Positions 51,203 through 60,059 of a stretch of 64,000 nt of DNA are shown here, piece after piece; position 1 is the stretch's first letter, and each line of letters begins with the position of its first letter. A model generated the notes under the pieces. It searched no databases and was not told where the DNA came from. It saw nothing but the letters and a program-made list of their open reading frames with translations. The stretch spans positions 4,645,033-4,709,032 of the forward strand of contig NZ_LT985747.1 in the NCBI RefSeq assembly GCF_900289175.1, read 5' to 3'. The DNA comes from Paenibacillus faecalis (GTDB taxonomy: Bacteria; Bacillota; Bacilli; Paenibacillales; Paenibacillaceae). The position numbers were made by a program, and so were the translations under genes.

Positions 51203-52267
51203 TTACTTTAAAATAAACGTCCCTGTTACCGGATTATGGTCACTGTTTTCGAAGCTCAGGTCGTGTCCGGTAACATCCACGATTTCTACATTCGGAGAAA
51301 CAACAAATCCGTCGATGATCGCAAGAAAATTGACCCCTTTTTCGTATGCGATGTCCAACGCTCGGGAGGTAGGAATGTTCGGGTCTACCGCCCATTGAAA
51401 ATCACTCGGGCCAAAGCTTTCTGGGAAAGGCTGCAGCCATTCTGGATATTGCTGCTTCGTAGGGAATTTGGTGGCATCCGTTCCAGGTAAGGAGTGATTC
51501 CAGTCTCCGCCGATAATGAGATAATTGTTCTTCTCTACTTCTTGTTCGATATAGTCTCCAAGAAAATCAAGCTGCTGCTTCCGGATGAATCCCCCCTTGT
51601 CGTATGCAGATAAATGCAGGTTAATCATAACAAGCTCTTTGCCATTATCGACGGGAAACCTGCTTTCGATAAACCCGCGATCCAGTTCAAACAGCTGAAC
51701 AGGCCAGTTTTCTTTACCAGGCAGATCAAAGCGGGTATGCGATGTACCTTTGAACGTTGACAATGTGAGTAACCCGCTCTGCACGGAGCCCATCGGATGG
51801 GTTATCGGCACAGGAACCCAGGGCACCTTATAATTAAAAGCAAAGACGTTACTATACTCAGGCAAGCTGTCGCTTATTTCCTTGACTTCGTTAATGTGAT
51901 TGCTGCGTGAGGAGTTGACATCCACCTCCTGCAGGATATATAGATCGGAGCTAGTGTCTTCCAAAAAGCTGGTAATAGCGCTTAGGTTAGTCTCCGTCTG
52001 TTCCTTGCTTCTGGAGCGGGACATCTTACCGCCATCCATGAAAAAGTCCTGCCCCTTGTCAAGACCAGCATAGCCAATATTAAACGTCGTGACGGTGAAC
52101 GGCTCACCTTGCTTCAGCGTTGATCTGCCGTCGTTATTGTTGGCGTGGAGTTTCGATTGAGCAGGGGGCTTATAATCTTTTACTGTTGTATAGATTAGAA
52201 AAATGGCAAGCACGGCAATCAAGGCAAGCACGATCCAGGCTAGCCACTTTAGCGCAAATTTGATCAT
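51203..52267 (-). CDS. Membrane-anchored endonuclease/exonuclease/phosphatase-family protein
   Basis: A 354-residue protein with one N-terminal membrane helix (about 6-27) and an outside-facing EEP domain. Catalytic marks: VTTFNIGYAGLD (Asn), LYILQEVDVN (Glu), NLHLSAYD, IIGGDWNHSLPG (Asp/Asn) and the terminal SFENSDHNPVTG (Asp-His). EEP members include DNases, sphingomyelinases and inositol phosphatases; the anchored, extracellular form hints at a phosphodiesterase acting outside. GGAGGGTGCAGCAGCC lies near the start. It is convergent with the Bax-inhibitor-like gene. Confidence 0.87.
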   Translation of the reverse strand: MIKFALKWLAWIVLALIAVLAIFLIYTTVKDYKPPAQSKLHANNNDGRSTLKQGEPFTVTTFNIGYAGLDKGQDFFMDGGKMSRSRSKEQTETNLSAITSFLEDTSSDLYILQEVDVNSSRSNHINEVKEISDSLPEYSNVFAFNYKVPWVPVPITHPMGSVQSGLLTLSTFKGTSHTRFDLPGKENWPVQLFELDRGFIESRFPVDNGKELVMINLHLSAYDKGGFIRKQQLDFLGDYIEQEVEKNNYLIIGGDWNHSLPGTDATKFPTKQQYPEWLQPFPESFGPSDFQWAVDPNIPTSRALDIAYEKGVNFLAIIDGFVVSPNVEIVDVTGHDLSFENSDHNPVTGTFILK

Positions 52268-52303
52268 CAGGCTGCTGCACCCTCCTTGGTTTATGTTTTT
52301 GAA

Positions 52304-53536
52304 TTAAAGCGAACCTGACACAATGTTTCCTTGATACATGACCGCTTGCAGCTTCGATCTTCTGGCGACCGCCTCTGCGGAGCAGCTTGCATGGGCGAAT
52401 ACGACGTTCGCTTCATCGCCGACCATCGGCCAGATTCTCTTGCCATCGCGATTCAGAGGCGTTCTTCCGCCGGTAATGAAGCCAAGCGCTTGTGATAAGG
52501 ATAATTCGTCAATATAGCGGTATACCTCTGCTAAACGACTGGCCAGTTCCAAATTATCACCTATGCCGAATGGGGACCAGTGGTCTGTGATGCTGTCATT
52601 GCCGAGTTCAACTTTGACCCCTTTGTCATGCAGAAGCGGAATCGGCATGGTTAGCGCACCGGTCGGAACAGTAGATGTGATTGAAATCCCAAGCTCGGCA
52701 AACTGCTCCGCCAGCTCGGCAGCGGCGCCTTCCGGAACACCTGCAAAACCAAAAGCGTGACTGACGGTAACCCGTCCTTGCCAGCCTGCTTCTTCGGTTA
52801 GCTCAGCCAGTCTTTTCATCGTGAATATGCCCAAATGATCCCGGTCGTGGATATGGACATCGACTCCGGCGTTAGCCTCCACAGCAATATCCATGATCGT
52901 CTGCAGCGACTTTTCGATGTCTTCGTCTACGGTTGCCGGATCGACACCGCCCACGAAGGTTGCACCTTGCTTCATGGCTTGCTTGACCAGATCAACAACC
53001 TGGGAGCGCAGCAAACCATGCTGCGGGAATGCAACGACTTCGTGAGAGATTTTACCGGAGAAGGAGTCGAGCGCCCGCATCGTGGCTTCCAGGTTGCCCA
53101 GTCCGACCATCGGGTCGATGTTGCAGTGTGTGCGGATATGCGTGGAGCCGAATCCGAGCATCATCGCAAGCATTTTTTCCGCTCTTTCCTGTGCTGTTGG
53201 CAGCTGCTTGGGAAGCAGCTCTTTCTCTTCTTTCATTCGTCCGAAAATGCTCGTGAACGGTTTAACGGCCTTCCATGGCCCTCCGTAATATGTTTTATCG
53301 ATATGGATATGCATTTCTTTGAACGATGGCAGCATCAGCAGCTGCTTGGCATCCAGGACCGGCAAATCACCGGTGGTTGGAGGTGTGCCATATACAAGTT
53401 CTGCGATTTTACCGTCTTCGATGCGAATGTGGCAGATTTCTGTTTTCGTACTTGTCACTCTTCCGCTTTCGACGTGATAACCACTCTCTAACCGAACATT
53501 GATTAACCAATATGTTAAACCCATCGTTTTATTCAT
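52304..53536 (-). CDS. Amidohydrolase, cytosine-deaminase-like (copy 1)
   Basis: A 410-residue metal-dependent amidohydrolase. Metal and substrate residues: HIHIDKTYYGGPW (HxH), THCNIDPMVGLGNLEA, VDVHIHDRDH, VSHAFGF and the final Asp in LGNDSITDHWSPFG, the layout of the cytosine deaminase (CodA) branch. The start may be ATG 53536 or 53524 (MGLTYW); GAAAGG lies between the options. It follows copy 2 by 46 bases on the same strand. The product could deaminate a pyrimidine or hydrolyse a related cyclic amide. Confidence 0.87.
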   Translation of the reverse strand: MNKTMGLTYWLINVRLESGYHVESGRVTSTKTEICHIRIEDGKIAELVYGTPPTTGDLPVLDAKQLLMLPSFKEMHIHIDKTYYGGPWKAVKPFTSIFGRMKEEKELLPKQLPTAQERAEKMLAMMLGFGSTHIRTHCNIDPMVGLGNLEATMRALDSFSGKISHEVVAFPQHGLLRSQVVDLVKQAMKQGATFVGGVDPATVDEDIEKSLQTIMDIAVEANAGVDVHIHDRDHLGIFTMKRLAELTEEAGWQGRVTVSHAFGFAGVPEGAAAELAEQFAELGISITSTVPTGALTMPIPLLHDKGVKVELGNDSITDHWSPFGIGDNLELASRLAEVYRYIDELSLSQALGFITGGRTPLNRDGKRIWPMVGDEANVVFAHASCSAEAVARRSKLQAVMYQGNIVSGSL

Positions 53537-53582
53537 CCTTTCAAGAAGTCATTGGAATTACTCTGGGGATTTGATTTACATC

Positions 53583-54815
53583 TTAATTCGAACGGAAGCT
53601 TCCCGAAACCATCTGCCCCTTATACATGACAGCCGGACGAGGCGCTTTTCTGGCTACGACCTCTGCAGAACAGCTGGCTTTAGCGAATACCATGCTTGCA
53701 TCATCTCCAATCTTCGGCCACATACGCTCTCCATTGGGACGGAGTGGTGTGATGCCGCCTGTGACGAATCCCAATGCCTGAGATAATGAAAGCTCGTCAA
53801 CCCAGCGGTAGCGCTCGGAAAGACGGTATGCTTTCTCCAAGACATCACCGTTGCCGAAAGGAGCCCAGGAATCATAAAATCCATCGCATCCAAGGGCAAC
53901 CGTAACTCCTTTTTCCCGAAGCATTGGAACTGGCGGGATCGGTCTGTTGATGGGAGCTGTGGACATGATCGATATTCCGAGATCGGCCAATTCATCAGCC
54001 AGTTCGTCTGCACGCTCGTGCGGCACTTCACCCAGAGCGAAGGCATGGCTGACAGCAACTCTGTTCTGCCAGCCGGCTTGCCGCGTGATATCGGCTAATT
54101 TTTTCATAGTGTACCATCCCAAGTGTCCCGGATCATGTAAATGCATATCGATATCGGCATCGGCTTCTGCCGCGATCTCCATCATTTGACTTAAAGAGGC
54201 TTCCACCCGATTATCAATTCCGCCAGGATCGAGCCCGCCAACCAGCGTGGCTCCTTCACGCATCGCTTGCCTCATCAGAGCAGGTACCTGATCGCGCAGC
54301 AATCCATGCTGCGGAAACGCAACGATTTCATATGTAAGTTTGTCTTCAAAATCCTCCAATGCTTCTCGCACAGCCTCCAGGTTTTTAAGACCGATGTAGG
54401 GGTCGATATTCACGTGAGTGCGAACATGATTCACTCCGGATTTCACGAACAGGCTGAGCAGCAGCTTGGCTCGTTCAGTCATCGTCTCAAGTAATATCGG
54501 CAGTTCTTTAGCCTCCAGCTCGAGTCGCTGGGCTAAATTTTTTACAGGAGTACATGATTTCCAAGGACCGCCCAAATACGTTTTGTCCAGATGATTGTGC
54601 ATTTCCTTAAAAGGAGGCAGCGCTAAAAGCCCTTGCGCATCCTGCACAGGCAGATCCGTCTCTACAGCTTGCGCGTCAGAGATGATCCGGGCGATCTTTC
54701 CTTCCTCAATGAGAAGATGGCAGGTTTCGCTCTTCGTGCCTGTCACAACTCCATTGTCGAATACATATCCGCTTTCCAGGCGAACGTTCGATAACCAAAA
54801 AGTGTTCGATTTCAA
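53583..54815 (-). CDS. Amidohydrolase, cytosine-deaminase-like (copy 2)
   Basis: A 410-residue paralogue of the next gene, alignable end to end and of identical length. It keeps FKEMHNHLDKTYLGGPWK, THVNIDPYIGLKNLEA, IDMHLHDPGH, VSHAFALG and LGCDGFYDSWAPFG. In this copy the first metal motif reads HNH rather than HIH and the last Asp lies in CDG instead of NDS, so substrate preference may differ. Start is a TTG at 54815 with TAAGGAGG 9 bases upstream. It leads the two-gene operon. Confidence 0.87.
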   Translation of the reverse strand: MKSNTFWLSNVRLESGYVFDNGVVTGTKSETCHLLIEEGKIARIISDAQAVETDLPVQDAQGLLALPPFKEMHNHLDKTYLGGPWKSCTPVKNLAQRLELEAKELPILLETMTERAKLLLSLFVKSGVNHVRTHVNIDPYIGLKNLEAVREALEDFEDKLTYEIVAFPQHGLLRDQVPALMRQAMREGATLVGGLDPGGIDNRVEASLSQMMEIAAEADADIDMHLHDPGHLGWYTMKKLADITRQAGWQNRVAVSHAFALGEVPHERADELADELADLGISIMSTAPINRPIPPVPMLREKGVTVALGCDGFYDSWAPFGNGDVLEKAYRLSERYRWVDELSLSQALGFVTGGITPLRPNGERMWPKIGDDASMVFAKASCSAEVVARKAPRPAVMYKGQMVSGSFRSN

Positions 54816-55031
54816 GTGTTATTACCTCCTTAGGCTGTACAGTTTGTCACCCGACTGGATCTCTTTTTGATACCGCTTTCAGATATATAAATATATGCTC
54901 TCATAGGGTCAGTCCCGTCCCTATCCAGCTACCATTTTTTCAGAAATATGAGGATAAATCAAGATAAGTTATTGTTTGGATGTTTTTTGAAGAGGCAGGC
55001 GTATTCAACAATGAAAATTTCAAAATCATGA

Positions 55032-55060
55032 TTGACAGAAACAAACAAATCGTTTATTTT
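55032..55060 (+). promoter_or_regulatory. Promoter of the Mn/Zn ABC transporter operon
   Basis: TTGACA at 55032-55037 and TATTTT at 55055-55060 with a 17-base spacer. Confidence 0.6.
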
Positions 55061-55076
55061 GTTGTACAAGGGAAAC
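55057..55076 (+). promoter_or_regulatory. MntR-like operator
   Basis: TTTTGTTGTACAAGGGAAAC resembles the MntR box (TTTTGCCTTAAGGAAACT-type), overlapping the -10 region. Manganese-dependent repression of the ABC operon is inferred; a Zur site is the alternative. Confidence 0.4.
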
Positions 55077-55173
55077 ATTATTAGCCTGGTACATATTATT
55101 TAACTTGGGTAAATAAAAAATGTCGTTCCACTAGCGGCAAGGATTATCAGGTTTTTCAAGGGGTGAAAATGAA

Positions 55174-55917
55174 ATGACTAGTGCTGTAGAGGTCAGGGAC
55201 CTTCATGTTTCTTACTATGGCAACGAAGCCATACGGGATGTTACGTTTTCGATTGAACAAGGCAGTATGGTTGGCATTATTGGCCCGAACGGTGCGGGAA
55301 AGTCGACGTTAATCAAGGGTATTCTGGGGCTGCTTAAGAAAGATAAGGGAAGCGTCCGTTTCTTCGGGGAAGAGCTGGATAAAGTGAGAAAAAGAATCGC
55401 TTATGTCCCGCAGCGCAGCAATATCGATTGGACGTTCCCGATCACGGTTATGGATACCGTTCTGATCGGTACTTATCCGAGTCTTGGACTATTCAAGTTT
55501 CCGAGGAAGCGGGAAAAAGCATTGGCTCTGGAGTCACTTTCAAAGGTTGGGCTATCGGAGTATCGAAACCGTCAGATCGGAGAACTATCCGGCGGTCAGC
55601 AGCAGCGTGTATTTCTAGCGCGTGCTTTAGTTCAACAGCCGGAGTTGCTGCTGCTAGACGAGCCTTTTGTCGGGATCGACGTGGCTAGCGAAGAAACGAT
55701 CGTTCATATTCTGAAGGAGTTGCAGCAGGAAGGAAAGACCATCGTTGTCGTACATCATGACTTAAGCAAAGCCAATTCCTATTTCGACCAGCTTCTCTTG
55801 TTGAACAAGGAATTAATTGAGTACGGCGATGTCGGGGACGTCCTTAACCAAGAGGTTATGTCCAAAGCTTACGCTCACCAGCTGCGTTTTCTGGAGGAGG
55901 TTGAGGTAGCGTTATGA
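55174..55917 (+). CDS. Mn/Zn ABC transporter, ATP-binding subunit
   Basis: A 247-residue ABC ATPase. Walker A IGPNGAGKSTLIKG (about 34-47), signature LSGGQQQRVFLARAL, Walker B LLLLDEPFVGID and the switch His in VVVHHDLSKA. It powers import of manganese or zinc through the permease encoded next, with which it overlaps by 4 bases (ATGA-type). The family is cluster 9 metal importers (MntB/TroB/ZnuC types). Metal choice cannot be told from this subunit. Confidence 0.95.
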   Translation: MTSAVEVRDLHVSYYGNEAIRDVTFSIEQGSMVGIIGPNGAGKSTLIKGILGLLKKDKGSVRFFGEELDKVRKRIAYVPQRSNIDWTFPITVMDTVLIGTYPSLGLFKFPRKREKALALESLSKVGLSEYRNRQIGELSGGQQQRVFLARALVQQPELLLLDEPFVGIDVASEETIVHILKELQQEGKTIVVVHHDLSKANSYFDQLLLLNKELIEYGDVGDVLNQEVMSKAYAHQLRFLEEVEVAL

Positions 55918-56777
55918 TGGAATTTTTGCAAGCGATCCAGCAGTATGAATTTTTGCAAAAAGCATTGTTTACTTCTGTTGTGGTAGGAATCATCTGTGGA
56001 GTTGTCGGCAGTTTTATTATTTTGCGGGGGATGTCCCTGATGGGGGATGCCATTTCTCACGCTGTGCTGCCTGGGGTGGCCCTCTCATACGCATTTGGCA
56101 TTAATTTTTTTGTCGGGGCTGTCCTCACCGGGGTTCTTACGGCTGTTGGCATTGGCTATGTCAGTCAGAACAGCCGGATCAAGAACGACACGGCGATCGG
56201 TATTTTGTTCACCGCTGCGTTTGCACTGGGGATCGTTCTGGTCACGTTATTACAGAGCAGTACCGATCTGTATCATATTTTGTTCGGGAATGTGCTGGCT
56301 GTACGGCCGTCAGATATGTGGATCACCGTTGGTATCGGCGGAATTGTCATCGTGACGGTGTACGCTTTTTTCAAAGAGTTGCTGCTCACTTCGTTTGATC
56401 CGACAATGGCAGCTGCTTACGGTTTGCCGAACAAGCTGATTCATTATTTGTTAATGACTTTGCTGACACTGGTTACGGTTGCTTCCTTACAAACGGTAGG
56501 AATCGTTCTGGTCGTTGCGATGCTGATTACCCCTGCCGCGACAGCGTATCTTTTAACGGACAGGTTGTGGGTGATGATTTTACTGGCTGGAACCTTTGGC
56601 ATGATATCTTCGATTGTCGGCTTGTATTTCAGCTTTACTTATAATCTGGCATCGGGTGCTACCATCGTGATTGTGGCGACTGTTTTCTTTTTGTTTGCTT
56701 TTTTCTTCTCCCGCAAGCACGGGGTTGTATGGAAATCTATATTGGCGCGTCAAAAGCGGGCCCAACTCTCAAAATAA
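55914..56777 (+). CDS. Mn/Zn ABC transporter, permease subunit
   Basis: A 287-residue membrane protein with eight or nine helices, of the ABC-3 permease family (MntC/TroC/ZnuB). The SFIILRGMSLMGDAISHAVLPGVALSY segment and the later VASLQTVGIVLVVAMLITPAATAYLLTDRL are family hallmarks. It overlaps the ATPase gene by 4 bases and the binding-protein gene follows by 12 bases, so the three form one operon. Confidence 0.95.
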   Translation: MMEFLQAIQQYEFLQKALFTSVVVGIICGVVGSFIILRGMSLMGDAISHAVLPGVALSYAFGINFFVGAVLTGVLTAVGIGYVSQNSRIKNDTAIGILFTAAFALGIVLVTLLQSSTDLYHILFGNVLAVRPSDMWITVGIGGIVIVTVYAFFKELLLTSFDPTMAAAYGLPNKLIHYLLMTLLTLVTVASLQTVGIVLVVAMLITPAATAYLLTDRLWVMILLAGTFGMISSIVGLYFSFTYNLASGATIVIVATVFFLFAFFFSRKHGVVWKSILARQKRAQLSK

Positions 56778-56789
56778 AGGAGTCTGTTT

Positions 56790-57731
56790 ATGAAAAAATT
56801 GAATCTTGGTATCGTATTTCTTTTATCTATTGCTATGCTGGCTGCCTGCGGTTCTCCGCAAAATGCGACCCCATCTGCCAAATCCAATAATGGTAAGCTT
56901 CAGGTCATTACGACGTACTCTATTTTGTATGACATCGTTAAAAATGTAGGGGGGGACCGTGTGGAGATACATAGCCTTGCCCCGATTGGCTCCAATCCCC
57001 ATGAGTATGATCCGCTGCCCGTAGATGTGCAAAAAACGACCGACGCTGATGTTGTGTTTTATAACGGGTTGAATCTTGAGGCCGGAAATTCATGGTTCGA
57101 TAATCTGATGCAGACCGCAGGCAAGTCCGGTGACGATGCTCCGGTATTTCGCCTCAGTGAAGGGGTAACTCCCAAATATTTGACGACAAAAGGAAAAGAG
57201 AGCGAAGAGGACCCGCACGCATGGCTGGATGTTCGCAATGGGATCAAGTACGCAGAGAATGCTCGGGACGCCTTGATCAAGGTTGATCCGGAGCATAAGG
57301 AAACCTATGAGCAAAACGCCAAGGCGTATATCGAGCAGCTGAATACACTTCATGAAAATGCTGTAAAACAATACAGCTTGATTCCAAAAGAGCAGCGGGT
57401 TTTGGTGACAAGTGAAGGTGCATTTAAATATTTCAGTGAAGCGTATGACTTTGAGGCCGGATATATATGGGAGATTAACTCGGAGAATCAGGGCACACCG
57501 GAGCAGGTAAGTGCGATTGTGGATATGATTAACGAGCAGAAGATATCGGCTTTGTTTGTTGAATCGAGTATCGACCCTCGCAGTATGGAAATGGTTTCGA
57601 GAGAAACTGACATACCGATTGTCGGAACTGTCTTTACGGACTCTCTTGGCAAGCCTGGCGAAGACGGCGACACTTACATCAAGATGATGGAGTGGAACAT
57701 CAAGACGATCTATGAAGGACTAACAAAGTGA
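56790..57731 (+). CDS. Mn/Zn ABC transporter, metal-binding lipoprotein
   Basis: A 313-residue lipoprotein with signal MKKLNLGIVFLLSIAMLAAC and lipid-linked Cys 20. It is a cluster 9 (TroA/PsaA/MntA) binding protein: the four metal ligands are His in GSNPHEYDPLPVD, His in EEDPHAWLDVRNG, Glu in TSEGAFKYF and Asp in VESSIDPRSME. A Glu as third ligand (not His) favours manganese over zinc. AAAGGAGTC precedes the ATG. Confidence 0.93.
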   Translation: MKKLNLGIVFLLSIAMLAACGSPQNATPSAKSNNGKLQVITTYSILYDIVKNVGGDRVEIHSLAPIGSNPHEYDPLPVDVQKTTDADVVFYNGLNLEAGNSWFDNLMQTAGKSGDDAPVFRLSEGVTPKYLTTKGKESEEDPHAWLDVRNGIKYAENARDALIKVDPEHKETYEQNAKAYIEQLNTLHENAVKQYSLIPKEQRVLVTSEGAFKYFSEAYDFEAGYIWEINSENQGTPEQVSAIVDMINEQKISALFVESSIDPRSMEMVSRETDIPIVGTVFTDSLGKPGEDGDTYIKMMEWNIKTIYEGLTK

Positions 57732-57837
57732 ACATGAAATAGTTACAGTTCTGAGGATATCAGCTTTTATATGTAAATTAAAAAGAATTGAAGCCGATAA
57801 GTATAGTAAATATACAAATATTTACGGAGGTAATGTT

Positions 57838-58578
57838 ATGAATATTTCCTCATCGGCTGCAACTAACAGCGGAACTTATGCATTGAAGGGTTCGAGCAGC
57901 TCCTTGGCTAATCCAATGGATCGCGAGATTCAGCAGTTAATGAAGTTGAAATCCCAGCTTCAGGAGCAAATTCATAAGACAACTGAGAGCAATATGGACA
58001 TGAAAGAGAAGCAGCTTCGAATCAAGGATTTGAAGAGTCAGCTGCAAGAGGTCGATTCACAGATCAAGCAGAAGCAGACAGAGAAATTGATGCAAAAGAA
58101 ACAGAGTGAAGAGGTTTCCAAGCAAGAAGAAACCAATGCCAATCCAGCACTGGAAGAGCAAGGCCAGGGGCAGATGGCGGGGCTAAACAGCGTGTTGATG
58201 GCTGATCTGACTTATACGAAGGCCCAAGTGATGAGCAAAACGAAGAGCGGTCTTGAACGGGAATTACGTGTTCTCAACAAGGAGATCAAGCAGGATGCGG
58301 ACAGGGGCTATTTTTCATCCAGAAAAAGCGATAGAGCCCTTGAGATTGAAGGTCAAATGAACGATTTGGATAAGAGTATTGGGGAAGCGCTTGGAGGCGT
58401 ACAAGACAACATCACAGAATCGACAGAGCAGGTGGAAAAAGAATCAGAGGCAAGCCGCGCAAGAGCTGACGAAGAGAAAGGTGAAGACATCAATCGTGCG
58501 TTGCAAGGCGTTAAGTCAGGCAGCGAGGAAGAGAGCGAGAAGCGTACAGAGCATAAGTCTGTGGACATTCGAATTTAA
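57838..58578 (+). CDS. FlxA-like coiled-coil protein
   Basis: A 246-residue hydrophilic protein. The N-terminus MNISSSAATNSGTYALKGSS is Ser-rich and disordered, followed by a coiled coil (EIQQLMKLKSQLQEQIHKTTE through SQIKQKQTEKL, about 30-85) typical of the FlxA family, then a second helical section and a Glu/Ser/Lys-rich tail. No signal or membrane segment. FlxA proteins are linked to flagellar regulation in E. coli, but function here is not known. GGAGGTAAT precedes the ATG. Confidence 0.7.
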   Translation: MNISSSAATNSGTYALKGSSSSLANPMDREIQQLMKLKSQLQEQIHKTTESNMDMKEKQLRIKDLKSQLQEVDSQIKQKQTEKLMQKKQSEEVSKQEETNANPALEEQGQGQMAGLNSVLMADLTYTKAQVMSKTKSGLERELRVLNKEIKQDADRGYFSSRKSDRALEIEGQMNDLDKSIGEALGGVQDNITESTEQVEKESEASRARADEEKGEDINRALQGVKSGSEEESEKRTEHKSVDIRI

Positions 58579-58598
58579 AAAAACACGGATTATTGAGG

Positions 58599-58637
58599 CA
58601 CTCCTGAAGTTAGTGGACTTGGGGAGTGTCTTTTTTT
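58599..58637 (+). terminator. Terminator after the FlxA-like gene
   Basis: CACTCC pairs with GGAGTG around a partly paired loop, followed by seven T residues. Confidence 0.8.
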
Positions 58638-58798
58638 GTTCAATGTGCGTTTTGAAAAGTTGAAATCACTTTATAAATAAATTAAGATACGATCATATGA
58701 TAGTAAATACTATCATATGATTTATTAAAGTATCAATAAGGGCCTGCAATAGACACATATATTCGTAGGTGGCAGCTCTTTAAGGAGGGTTTTGCAGA

Positions 58799-59422
58799 TT
58801 GGATAAACATCAGGAGTTGACGATTACCAATGAACTGACAAGGGAACAGGTTGAGCAGGCAGCGGAAATTCATTACGACGCTTTCAAGTACAAAGTAAAA
58901 TACTTGTTGCTGTTTACGGGCAGTCGAAAGAAAGCCGTTTCCTTTCTGACGAGAGCCTTGACGATCCGAAACGGCCTTTATGTGCTCAAAGCGGACCGAG
59001 TCATCGGTATAGTTGGGTTGCAAAGGGACAAGGAGGCCTATATTGACGCAACATTCAGATTATTTAAGAAAACGTTCGGGCTGTTTGGAGCAAGTTGGAG
59101 ATTTGTTGCTTTTAAAGCATACAAATTTTTTGTTGGAAGCCCCGAAGCGCATGAACTGCGGATCGATTGGCTTGCGGTTTCAGGCGAGGCCCGTGGGTTG
59201 GGCGTTGGAAGCTATCTGCTCCAGAAAGTTCAGGAAATTGCGTCAGATATGGGCAAGACCAACCTTGTGCTGGAGGTCGTAGATACGAATCCCCAAGCCC
59301 GCAAGCTGTATGAACGAATCGGGTTCGTTCATACCGACACGAAAAAATTCGGCTTGATTACATCAAAGGCAGGCTTTAAAGCGTTGCATTATATGAACAA
59401 GTCGATTGGAAAATCGAAATAG
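58799..59422 (+). CDS. GNAT-family N-acetyltransferase
   Basis: A 207-residue single-domain GNAT enzyme, TTG start at 58799 with AAGGAGGG 9 bases upstream. Motif A reads LRIDWLAVSGEARGLGVGSYLLQKVQEIA, with the acetyl-CoA pyrophosphate loop R-G-L-G-V-G; VLEVVDTNPQARKLYERIGFVHTD is the usual motif B. An N-terminal part (about 15-75) supplies substrate contacts. The TetR gene starts 31 bases after it and both are likely co-transcribed. Acceptor unknown. Confidence 0.9.
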   Translation: MDKHQELTITNELTREQVEQAAEIHYDAFKYKVKYLLLFTGSRKKAVSFLTRALTIRNGLYVLKADRVIGIVGLQRDKEAYIDATFRLFKKTFGLFGASWRFVAFKAYKFFVGSPEAHELRIDWLAVSGEARGLGVGSYLLQKVQEIASDMGKTNLVLEVVDTNPQARKLYERIGFVHTDTKKFGLITSKAGFKALHYMNKSIGKSK

Positions 59423-59453
59423 CAGAACATGATCAGAAAGAAGGATGTAAACG

Positions 59454-60020
59454 ATGAAAAATGCCAGATCAGCGATGAAGGAAGCAAGGCTTAACGCCAT
59501 ATTGGACGCCGCTACTGAAATATTGGTCGAGAAGCCTACAGCATCGCTGAATGAGATTGCAGCTTATGCTGGCATCGGTATCGCTACGTTGCATCGATAC
59601 ATTGAGAGCAGGGAACAGCTGATGCTGCAGCTGGGTTTAAGAGCGGTGCAGGTCGTTGGGGAGACGATCAATCGAATTCCGATGGACGAGGACCACATCG
59701 AAAACTTTATTCCAGAGTTGGTGGAGGCGCTGATTCCATTAGGGGACAAAATCTATTTTTTGGTGAATGAAGCCTCGCTAAACTGCAGCTCTGAGATGAC
59801 TGAAGCGGAGGAGAACATGAAGGAGCCGTTACGGCGCGCCATTCAATTGCTGCAGCAAAAAGGCCATCTTCGGCAGGATATGAGCAGTGAATGGATTTTG
59901 AATGTCATGTACTGGCTTTTCTTTGCTACCTGGCAGCAGGTTCAGGAGGGGGTTATCGCCAGGAAATCAGCAGCATCCCTTGTGCTAGAGACATTGTTCC
60001 ACGGTTTCAAAGCGAAATAA
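59454..60020 (+). CDS. TetR-family transcriptional regulator
   Basis: A 188-residue regulator with N-terminal helix-turn-helix in ATEILVEKPTASLNEIAAYAGIGIATLHRYIESREQLM (TetR pattern) and a helical ligand-binding C-terminal domain. GAAAGAAGGATG lies before the ATG. It follows the GNAT gene by 31 bases and probably regulates that operon. No strong operator was recognised. Confidence 0.9.
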   Translation: MKNARSAMKEARLNAILDAATEILVEKPTASLNEIAAYAGIGIATLHRYIESREQLMLQLGLRAVQVVGETINRIPMDEDHIENFIPELVEALIPLGDKIYFLVNEASLNCSSEMTEAEENMKEPLRRAIQLLQQKGHLRQDMSSEWILNVMYWLFFATWQQVQEGVIARKSAASLVLETLFHGFKAK

Positions 60021-60059
60021 GGAACGGATTCAATATAGTTTCGCCCCCGAAAGGTCAGG

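Larger units (their letters stand above)
54840..55173. other. Divergent intergenic region between the amidohydrolase and Mn/Zn ABC operons
   Basis: No gene. It holds the promoter and metal-regulator-like box listed separately, and the leader of the ABC operon with AAGGGGTGA before the first ATG. The 110 bases nearest the amidohydrolase gene showed no recognisable element. Confidence 0.5.

Noticed and set aside
52835..53491. 218-residue plus-strand frame opposite an amidohydrolase
   Set aside because: Antisense shadow; the minus-strand gene has all its metal-binding motifs.
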